Assembly: GCA_035342095.1 (NCBI GenBank)
Contig: DAOQWL010000024.1
Span: 1 to 64,000 of the forward strand
Reading direction: 5' to 3'
Length of the DNA stretch: 64,000 nt
Source of the DNA: PLanc-01 sp035342095
Lineage (GTDB): Bacteria > Planctomycetota > Phycisphaerae > Sedimentisphaerales > Anaerobacaceae
Part shown: positions 58,151-64,000 of the stretch, one piece after another
Position numbering within the stretch: position 1 is the stretch's first letter
How the letters are laid out: every line of letters starts with the position of its first letter
Program-made: the position numbers and the translations under genes
The notes under the pieces: model-generated
The model's input: the letters and a program-made list of their open reading frames with translations, nothing else
What the model was told of the DNA's origin: nothing
The model's database searches: none

Positions 58151-59683
58151 TCAGGCCCGACGGAACGCGAGCGGGAATCCCGTCGGGCGGCTATCAACAT
58201 CGCGGCCTTTGGCCGTCAAACGGTAGCGACGTGTGCCGGAGATCTTGCGAACCAAGCCGTGGGCACGCAAAAGCCGCAACAGACGTGTGACCCGTGCCCC
58301 AGCGCGATGGCGTTCTTCGCGGGTGCGGCAGGCTTGGGGATACAGATGCGCCACCACATCGCGATTGCGAAATCCCTGCAAGGTGTACTCGCCTCGACCG
58401 ACGACCTCCAGGAGTTCTTGATCGAGAACAGACCAAGGTTGTAGAGCACGCACCGGCCGGCGTTTCCAACGGGTGGGTCGACAGACCGAAGCCACCAACT
58501 GCTTGAGCGGGACTTCGCTATCCAGCGAGGCCAGGGCCTCCAGGTAGCGGTCGTTGACCCCCTGGCAGATCTCGGCCCGACGTTGGGTGTCGGCGACTCC
58601 TTTGCGCAGGTAACGCCACTGCTGGGGCCCCTCGGGATCGTTCTCTTTCGGGCGGTACGCTTTGAAGGAGTATGGATCGTTCATCGTGGTCTCGATCCGC
58701 AGGAGGTTGCCCTGCTTGTCGTACATCTTCACGGAATTGCCCTGGACACTGTGCTTAACCCGAACGCCTTCGGGCCGGCGGAGATAGGAACTGACGATCT
58801 CTCCCTTAAAGGGGCCACTGGGCTTTTTGCCCAGAAACCGCATCACATCCGGGCTCGCAAAGGTGGTCAGTGCCCCCTCGACGAAGGACGGATACACCCG
58901 AGCCAGAGCCTGCGGCGAGTCAAACATCACATCGGTAGCCCATTCGCTCTCCGTCATCGACCAGTAGTACTCCGTGCGGAAGCCTCTGAGGATGTCCTTC
59001 TGCAGGGGATGGACTTGCTCGGCAATCGATCGCAGGAAAGCAGGCCAGCGGAACCGTCGCAATTCCTCCATGAGTTTTTGACTGGCGGAGACATCTTCCA
59101 GCCAGCTAAAGCAGTTGTCCCGCTGCGTATAGCCCAGTCCTTGTTTGTCCATCTGTCGGGCCAGCCAAGAGCGGCCGTTGAAACAGACCTCGATGGTAAA
59201 GGGAAACCACGTCTGCAATCTCGCATGCATCAGGCCGAAGTCCTTGTGCCTCCAGTAGTGGTACAGATGGACGCACTTGCGCAGGGCCTTTTGCAGGGAG
59301 ATCGTTTTGCTCGCACGGTCCGACTGCACCTTGTAAGACTGACAGGGCTCGACGCAACTAAAGACGCACACGAGCCCTTCCTGGACCCGGTCCTGCTCGG
59401 CAATGGTCTGAGCCTGCTCGTACTTATCGACCGCCGAGGAAGACAGGTACAGCACCGGTCGGTCCAACCGCCGGGCCGCCTGCTCGGAGGCCTGTCGCAC
59501 CGCAAGACAGGTCCGCTCGACAAAGGCACCGAAGTCCTTCAACCACACGCCCACATGGGACAGGTAACTCATCATGCCTCCGACGTTGGCCAGAATCCGC
59601 TGCATCCCCCGCATCCGCACGCGATCCCAGCCACTGAGGACTCCCGTGACATCCTTGCGATACTTCTGTATAAAAGCCTCCAT
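58151..59683 (-). CDS. 510-aa conserved protein of unnamed family, probable mobile-element protein
   Basis: Start MEAFIQKYRKDVTGVLSGWD after AAAGGAG. Conserved-looking segments are 'VWLKDFGAFVERT', 'RPVLYLSSSAVDKYEQA', 'QEGLVCVFSCVEPCQSY', 'LYHYWRHKDFGLMHARLQTW', 'SEWATDVMFDSPQALARVYP', 'DVMRFLGKKPSGPFKGEIVS' and 'VKHSVQGNSVKMYDKQGN' followed by LLRIETTMND. The last of these recalls the replication-initiator/G2P-type 'K.YDK...LR.E' pattern, an impression only. The C-terminal ~80 residues look like a winged helix ('ARVTRLLRLLRAHGLVRKISGTRRYRLTAKG'). From memory, similar proteins occur in many copies in planctomycetes and acidobacteria as unannotated ORFs, which suggests mobility. Hairpins lie at both ends of the gene (58155-58188, 59703-59732), and its stop codon abuts a tRNA. 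Confidence 0.6.
   Translation of the reverse strand: MEAFIQKYRKDVTGVLSGWDRVRMRGMQRILANVGGMMSYLSHVGVWLKDFGAFVERTCLAVRQASEQAARRLDRPVLYLSSSAVDKYEQAQTIAEQDRVQEGLVCVFSCVEPCQSYKVQSDRASKTISLQKALRKCVHLYHYWRHKDFGLMHARLQTWFPFTIEVCFNGRSWLARQMDKQGLGYTQRDNCFSWLEDVSASQKLMEELRRFRWPAFLRSIAEQVHPLQKDILRGFRTEYYWSMTESEWATDVMFDSPQALARVYPSFVEGALTTFASPDVMRFLGKKPSGPFKGEIVSSYLRRPEGVRVKHSVQGNSVKMYDKQGNLLRIETTMNDPYSFKAYRPKENDPEGPQQWRYLRKGVADTQRRAEICQGVNDRYLEALASLDSEVPLKQLVASVCRPTRWKRRPVRALQPWSVLDQELLEVVGRGEYTLQGFRNRDVVAHLYPQACRTREERHRAGARVTRLLRLLRAHGLVRKISGTRRYRLTAKGRDVDSRPTGFPLAFRRA
58155..58188. repeat. Hairpin at the 3' end of the 510-aa gene
   Basis: GCCCGACGG (58155-58163) pairs exactly with CCGTCGGGC (58180-58188). 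It is inside the last codons of the gene, directly beside the tRNA. Confidence 0.6.
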
Positions 59684-59702
59684 GGCGTTGCTCCTTTGGA
59701 AC

Positions 59703-59732
59703 GGTACGGTTCGGTAAAAGCGATACCGTACC
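59703..59732. repeat. Hairpin in front of the 510-aa gene
   Basis: GGTACGGT (59703-59710) and ACCGTACC (59725-59732), eight exact pairs, 20 bp upstream of the ATG. Confidence 0.6.
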
Positions 59733-59816
59733 CCAAAGCGCAACGCCTTTCACCCTTTTGGTTGCGGCCGAGCGCAGCGAGGCCGCGCTGGGTCGCTTCG
59801 TGCCCTTCGTGGTGAA

Positions 59817-59854
59817 GAAGAACGGTGGGCGGAGCCCGCCCTACCGCTGTCGCC
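59817..59854. repeat. Dispersed palindromic repeat
   Basis: A near-copy of 54339-54376 (palindrome GGCGGAGCCCGCC). The rest of 59733-60039 holds decayed 'cttcgtgg' type fragments and no gene. Confidence 0.6.
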
Positions 59855-60039
59855 CATTCCACAGTTCCTTGTCCCGCCCTGTGGCCCTTCGCGTCCTTTG
59901 TGGCGGATCGGTTCGTCGCGTGTGAAGCGTCAAGCGTCGTGCGTGGTCCTCCGACCTTCTGACCTTCGCACCTTCCTTTAGCCCTCTGTGGCCTCTGTGT
60001 CTCCGCGGTGAATTACCTGTACTGAAGTAGGAATAGCAC

Positions 60040-60168
60040 AATTCGTGCAACATTTGAAAAGGGAAAACGGGCTGCGCGTGAGATTTTTTTTATTGCAGGC
60101 CGGGACTGAAGTTGCGGCGGTTTTCGACGCCTGCCAAACGCAGATTTTTCGACAAATTCGTGCAACAT
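60040..60168. repeat. 14-bp direct repeats upstream of the HNH-AP2 gene
   Basis: AATTCGTGCAACAT occurs at 60040-60053 and 60155-60168, with a further shared 'actgaagt' near 60021 and 60106. The sequence between is AT-rich. Confidence 0.6.
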
Positions 60169-60180
60169 CGGGCAATTATA

Positions 60181-60206
60181 GAGGCGCCTCTTTTTTTCGG
60201 CGCCTC
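60181..60206. terminator. Terminator-like hairpin with T7 loop
   Basis: GAGGCGCC (60181-60188) pairs with GGCGCCTC (60199-60206) around a loop of mostly T (seven consecutive). The left part, GAGGCGCCTC followed by T7, is also a short terminator by itself. Confidence 0.45.
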
Positions 60207-60222
60207 CGAAAGGTTGTGCCTG

Positions 60223-60864
60223 ATGCGCGAGAAACAGGCCGTCGGACGGATCGACCGCAGGTTTCGCGGGATGCTGCCGATCTACATGGACGCGGCGGGC
60301 GAGTACTGTCGCATCCCGCTGACCCGTCGGATGTACGCGAAGGTCGATCCGGAAGACTACTGCTGGCTGTCGCAGTTCCGCTGGCATTACGTGCGGACGA
60401 GCCGGACGTTTTACGCGGTCCGGCCGAGCTACCACGCAGGCCGGTCGGGCAAGGTCTGGATGCACCGCGAGATCATGGGCACGCCCAAGGGACTCGTCTG
60501 CGACCACATCAACCACAATGGACTCGACAATCGCAAGGCCAACCTGCGGAACTGCACCGTTGCCCAGAACAATCTCAACCGGGTCCACTATCGCAACGGG
60601 CGATCGCGGTACAAGGGCGTCTGGTGGAGCAAGAACATGCAGATGTGGGGCGCGGAGATTCAGGCTCGTGGCCGGGCGGAGTTCCTGGGCTACTTCGTGC
60701 ACGAGGTGCAGGCGGCGCGGGCGTACGACGGAGCCGCCCGTCGGCTGCACCGGGACTTCGCCAGTCTGAACTTCCCCGAGGAGCAGGGGGGCGAGGCACA
60801 GGTGGCGGGCGGCTTCGGACGGACATGCGACGAGACTCGACGTGCGACCGCGGATGACGGATGA
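60223..60864 (+). CDS. HNH endonuclease with AP2 DNA-binding domain
   Basis: A 213-aa free-standing homing-type endonuclease. The HNH core is VCDHINHNGLDNRKANLRNC (about 87-106), with the catalytic His and the Asn/His pair. An AP2-like DNA-binding domain follows: 'RSRYKGVWWSKNMQMWGAEI' and 'FLGYFVHEVQAARAYDGAARRL' (about 125-175). Such HNH-AP2 proteins are common in phages and mobile introns. The N-terminal region (about 15-75) carries 'IPLTRRMYAKVDPEDYCWLS', also usual for the family. ATG at 60223 follows AAAGG. No intron or intein host is visible next to it. Confidence 0.88.
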   Translation: MREKQAVGRIDRRFRGMLPIYMDAAGEYCRIPLTRRMYAKVDPEDYCWLSQFRWHYVRTSRTFYAVRPSYHAGRSGKVWMHREIMGTPKGLVCDHINHNGLDNRKANLRNCTVAQNNLNRVHYRNGRSRYKGVWWSKNMQMWGAEIQARGRAEFLGYFVHEVQAARAYDGAARRLHRDFASLNFPEEQGGEAQVAGGFGRTCDETRRATADDG

Positions 60865-60898
60865 GTGTCCCGCAGGTCGTGCGCGGGGTTGTGTCTTC

Positions 60899-62002
60899 TC
60901 ATTCGATGTTGCCCGGCGCGTGGCGGTGGGCCAGCGCGCGGGCCATGTAGGCGTCGAGCAGCTCGATCTTGAATTCGGCGATCATCTCATCGACGCTTGT
61001 CTTGTCGTCCTCGCTGGCGATCAGTACGGACCCGAGGAATCCGGGATCAGTGATCTGGACCTTCGGTCCGTACTTGGCTTTCAGCTCCCGCAGGCGCGAC
61101 CAGTTGTAGTCCAGGTGCGCCAGGCGGCAATCGAGATTCACATCCGCGACGACGTAGTCGAAGTAGTTCGTGTTGGAGGCGACGACCTCGCCCAGCGGAT
61201 TGCGGATCTCGCACGGCAGACCTGCGATGGCCCCAACGAAATGGGCCCGGCAGGAGTACGCCCAGTAGGCCTGCATGAGCCCGCCGTGGTACATGGAGGA
61301 GAAGATGATGAGGTCGGGCTTGGCCTGGACGTACTTGAGCCGGAGTTCGTCGAAGTTCAGGTCGAAACAAATCGCGAACGCCACGCGGCCGAAGTCGCAG
61401 TCGAAGACCGGGGCGTCCCGCCCGCACAAAATGCCGCTCTCCGTGGTCTCCTCGATGACGACGTGATTCTTGTTGTAGACGCCGACGGTTTGGCCCTGCC
61501 GGTCGATGAGGGTGCTGGAGTTCCGCCAGGTCCCGTCGTCCATCTCTCGTGCGGCGGAATAGACGATGTAGCAGTGGTTCTCCGCCGCGACCTTGGCGAA
61601 GAAGTCCCGCACCTGGTTCTTGCGGACGCGGTAGTAGGCCCGACACTGGTCTCGCGACAGGCCGGCGGGACGGTCGCACGCCTCCGGGACCACGATCAGG
61701 TCGGGTCGGTCCGGCAGGACCTGCGAGAACTCCCGCTGCCAGTGGGCGATCATCCGTTCCACGATCTGCTGGGGGTCGGCCTTGGCATCGACCGACGCCG
61801 GACGCGGTCCCAGGGTCGCGATCTTCACGTGGCCTCGCTTCTTGGCGGGCGCCTGCTCCGACGATGCGCCCTCCCGGACCGTCGCAGGAGCAGGGGCGAT
61901 ATCGGCCGCTCGCGCGGGGATGTTGAGGCCGCCTGCCCACAGTAGAAGGGTCCCGGTCACAGTCAGCAACAGCGTGTAGGCTAGCAAGTTCGAGGTCTTC
62001 AT
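60899..62002 (-). CDS. Secreted carbon-nitrogen hydrolase (nitrilase superfamily)
   Basis: A 367-aa protein with an N-terminal signal or anchor (YTLLLTVTGTLLLWAGGLNI). The catalytic triad of the nitrilase superfamily is present: Glu in LIVVPEACDR, Lys in YNKNHVV, Cys in AICFDLNFDEL. Members hydrolyse amides, nitriles or ureido groups; no substrate can be named. A basic/Ala/Pro-rich linker lies between the signal and the catalytic domain, consistent with export. AAGGAG precedes the ATG. An upstream extension in frame has no ribosome-binding site. Confidence 0.88.
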   Translation of the reverse strand: MKTSNLLAYTLLLTVTGTLLLWAGGLNIPARAADIAPAPATVREGASSEQAPAKKRGHVKIATLGPRPASVDAKADPQQIVERMIAHWQREFSQVLPDRPDLIVVPEACDRPAGLSRDQCRAYYRVRKNQVRDFFAKVAAENHCYIVYSAAREMDDGTWRNSSTLIDRQGQTVGVYNKNHVVIEETTESGILCGRDAPVFDCDFGRVAFAICFDLNFDELRLKYVQAKPDLIIFSSMYHGGLMQAYWAYSCRAHFVGAIAGLPCEIRNPLGEVVASNTNYFDYVVADVNLDCRLAHLDYNWSRLRELKAKYGPKVQITDPGFLGSVLIASEDDKTSVDEMIAEFKIELLDAYMARALAHRHAPGNIE

Positions 62003-62152
62003 AGCGATGCTCCTTCGTGCGAAGCGATTTGTCCTGGGCCAGCCAGGTGGCCTGTGACGAACAGACTGCCTTCGGATGGTAACGACTCCGCGGACGCCGT
62101 TCAAGCCACAACCCTGACGCCCACACGGGAGGCGATCAAGAGCACCGTCTTT

Positions 62153-62185
62153 TGTGATACAAGAACTCGCATGTGTGTGATACAA
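62153..62185. promoter_or_regulatory. 10-bp direct repeats and -10 box before the PaeR7I-type gene
   Basis: TGTGATACAA at 62153-62162 and 62176-62185, 23 bp apart. The second overlaps a TACAAT (62181-62186) only seven bases before the ATG, which would give a leaderless transcript. Confidence 0.4.
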
Positions 62186-62193
62186 TCCCCACC

Positions 62194-62925
62194 ATGCAGG
62201 AGAACAAGACACTGAAGAATCTGGCCGTTCGCACACAGGATGCGGTGGGGCATTATTGGCGGACCCGGTCGGTACAGCGCCGCAAGCAGCAGCGTACGGG
62301 CAAGTCTGACCAGGGCGCACGTGGCGCCGTCACGGGCGGCGCCCAGATGGACGGTTTCATCCGCCTGTTCACTGATCTGATTTGTGATGTAGGGATCGCG
62401 CGGGAGTGCGTCTACTACGAGAGTGCAGTCGAACTTCCCGGCTTCTTTCGGCCGACGAAGGAATGGGACCTGCTCGTGGTGAAGAACGGGACGCTTGTCG
62501 CGGCAATCGAGGCCAAGTCGCAGGTGGGCCCTTCCTTCGGGAACAACTTCAACAACAGGACCGAGGAGGCACTGGGTAGTGCACTCGATCTGTGGACCGC
62601 CTACAGGGAGGGGGCCTACGTCACGAGTCCACAGCCCTTCCTGGGTTACTTCTTCATGCTCGAAGACAGTCCTGCGTCGAATCATCCCGTGCGCGTGAAG
62701 GAGCCCCATTTCAAGGTGTTCCCTGAGTTCGTGGGATCGTCCTACTCTCAACGGTATGAACTGTTCTGTCGGAAGCTCGTCCTCGAGAGGCACTACACGT
62801 CAGCCGCCTTCATTACGTCTCAGATGGCCGGCGGCGAGAAGGGCGAGTACACAACACCTGCCGACGACCTATCTATGGAGAGATTCGCCAGAACGCTCAT
62901 CGGGCATCTGGCTACAGTTGCATAG
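62194..62925 (+). CDS. PaeR7I family type II restriction endonuclease
   Basis: A 243-aa enzyme matching the PaeR7I/XhoI-type family in length and motifs. 'GAQMDGFIRLFTDLI' and the catalytic PD-(D/E)xK core are visible: Asp92 in EWDLLVV, Glu106 and Lys108 in AAIEAKSQVGPSFGNN. The tail 'NNRTEEALGSALDLWTAYREGA' is also characteristic. The known members cut CTCGAG; whether this one does is inference, since the partner methyltransferase is of another class than M.PaeR7I as I recall it. Its stop is two bases before the methyltransferase start. The ATG at 62194 has no clear ribosome-binding site; translation may be leaderless. Confidence 0.88.
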   Translation: MQENKTLKNLAVRTQDAVGHYWRTRSVQRRKQQRTGKSDQGARGAVTGGAQMDGFIRLFTDLICDVGIARECVYYESAVELPGFFRPTKEWDLLVVKNGTLVAAIEAKSQVGPSFGNNFNNRTEEALGSALDLWTAYREGAYVTSPQPFLGYFFMLEDSPASNHPVRVKEPHFKVFPEFVGSSYSQRYELFCRKLVLERHYTSAAFITSQMAGGEKGEYTTPADDLSMERFARTLIGHLATVA

Positions 62926-62926
62926 C

Positions 62927-63838
62927 ATGAGTGGAACCACACACAGACTGATCAATGGCGATGCAAGGGACTTGTCCTTCCTCCCATCAGAGAGTGTTCA
63001 CCTGGTGGTCACATCCCCGCCGTACTGGAACCTGAAGCGGTACAACGAGCACGATGATCAACTCGGCCACATAGACGACTACGAGGCATTCCTGGATGAA
63101 CTCGAGAAGGTCTGGCGGCACGCATTCCGGGTCCTGACGCCGGGTGGGCGCCTCGTCTGTGTGGTTGGTGACGTCTGTGTATCACGACGACAGTTTGGCC
63201 GACACTTGGTCTTTCCACTCCATGCGGATATTTGCGTGCGATGTCGGAAGATCGGCTTCGACAATCTGAACCCGATTATCTGGCACAAGATTGCCAACGC
63301 CTCGTACGAGGTCTCCAACGGCTCCAAGTTCCTCGGCAAGCCTTACGAGCCAAATGCCATCATCAAGAACGACATCGAGTTCATTCTGATGCAGAGAAAG
63401 CCCGGCGGGTATCGCCAGCCTACCGAGGAGCAGCGTCGCGAGAGCCGGATCGACAAGAAGGTGTTCGACGAATGGTTCCAGCAAATATGGAACATCACAG
63501 GGGCATCCACACGCAGTCACCCCGCGCCGTTTCCGCTTGAGCTTGCGACCCGGCTCGTGTGCATGTTCTCCTTCACCGGCGACACGGTGCTCGATCCGTT
63601 CTGCGGCTCCGGCACAACCATGGTTGCGGCCCTCAAGAACGGGCGCAACAGCGTCGGCATCGAGATCGACAGGCAGTACTGCCGGATGGCGGCAAAGAGA
63701 CTGAAAGCGGAAAGCTCCGGCCTCTTCACGTCCGCCGAACTCGTCTTCGAACGAGCCGTCATCGAATCCTCGGGTCCAGCGATCTATGTCGATCCAGAAC
63801 TGTCTCGTCTTCGAGCCACGCGTCAACCATCTCCATAG
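62927..63838 (+). CDS. Beta-class DNA methyltransferase of the PaeR7I-type system
   Basis: A 303-aa methyltransferase with the catalytic motif IV first (TSPPYW, 29-34) and the SAM-binding motif I at the C-terminal side (LDPFCGSGTTMVAAL, about 220-235), the beta order. TSPPY motifs are frequent in N4-cytosine enzymes but also in some N6-adenine enzymes, so the modified base is open. The segment 'NPIIWHKIANASYE' is family-typical. It starts one base after the PaeR7I-type stop codon (TAGCATG) and so is part of the same operon, with the endonuclease first. Confidence 0.9.
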   Translation: MSGTTHRLINGDARDLSFLPSESVHLVVTSPPYWNLKRYNEHDDQLGHIDDYEAFLDELEKVWRHAFRVLTPGGRLVCVVGDVCVSRRQFGRHLVFPLHADICVRCRKIGFDNLNPIIWHKIANASYEVSNGSKFLGKPYEPNAIIKNDIEFILMQRKPGGYRQPTEEQRRESRIDKKVFDEWFQQIWNITGASTRSHPAPFPLELATRLVCMFSFTGDTVLDPFCGSGTTMVAALKNGRNSVGIEIDRQYCRMAAKRLKAESSGLFTSAELVFERAVIESSGPAIYVDPELSRLRATRQPSP

Positions 63839-63926
63839 TCGTCGGTGGCACGGGCAGTCGAACCGGGTCTGACCATAGACATAAGGAGGATGTGACGCTG
63901 TCTCGCTCCCCAGGGTCGTATAACGG

Positions 63927-63967
63927 GGACATCGGTGCGTCGAGTGATCCTCAACGCACCGATGTCC
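63927..63967. repeat. Perfect 14-bp inverted repeat near the window end
   Basis: GGACATCGGTGCGT (63927-63940) and ACGCACCGATGTCC (63954-63967) with a 13-bp loop; no T tract follows. An AAGGAGG at 63883-63889 with a GTG two bases later opens a frame to the edge, but that spacing is too short to support a gene. Confidence 0.65.
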
Positions 63968-64000
63968 GAAGGGTGTTTTGTGTCAGGCAGTGGTCGAAAG

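Noticed and set aside
63892..64000. Partial gene starting at the GTG at 63892
   Set aside because: The ribosome-binding site is only two bases from the GTG and the frame crosses a perfect inverted repeat.

Overview
The window looks like a chromosomal piece of a GC-rich planctomycete, most likely class Phycisphaerae. This is inferred from protein families and not from a marker gene. The signs are DUF2617, DUF6677, GLUG, GH172/DUF2961 and DUF5648 proteins, two large PA14 surface proteins with the repeated 'YYWR(I/V)DE...WSF' module and a 'VDDFE.Y' C-terminal domain, a PEP-CTERM-like relic, and many short palindromic repeats between genes.

The left and centre (about 0-49 kb) are mostly housekeeping and envelope functions. 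In order they hold: a GLUG/chagasin surface protein cut by the window edge; an endonuclease III-like glycosylase and a CPBP protease; a DUF2617 protein and a membrane TPR-like protein; a cluster joining a secreted protein, a pseudopilin and a ZnuABC-type metal transporter; comM/yifB, a STAS protein and RNase III; a SurA-like chaperone operon; hemL; secreted proteins with a broken PEP-CTERM-like gene; a sensor histidine kinase; a livKHMGF-paaK operon for uptake and CoA activation of an organic acid; the two PA14 proteins; a GH172 protein; a two-gene HNH/Dam-type restriction-modification operon; twin DUF4056 lipoproteins; a GT2-GtrA-GT39 fusion; a beta-lactamase-fold hydrolase; a GxxExxY protein; and a PfkB sugar kinase.

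The right end (about 49-64 kb) is an accessory, defence-like island. It carries a 1555-aa protein with a PD-(D/E)xK nuclease-like N terminus, a STAND-like P-loop NTPase and a very long C-terminal region. A 33-bp inverted repeat (31/33 identical) with dRS3-type cores flanks that gene. Next come a tRNA-Leu, a tyrosine recombinase with an excisionase-like partner, a variant initiator-like tRNA, a 510-aa protein of unnamed function whose stop codon abuts that tRNA, an HNH-AP2 endonuclease, a secreted nitrilase-like protein, and a PaeR7I-type restriction enzyme with a beta-class methyltransferase. The STAND-like gene and the 510-aa protein with its tRNA are the best candidates for something undescribed.

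Thirteen promoters with 16- or 17-bp spacers and good -35/-10 boxes can be read by eye. Several drive long 5' leaders in front of surface proteins.
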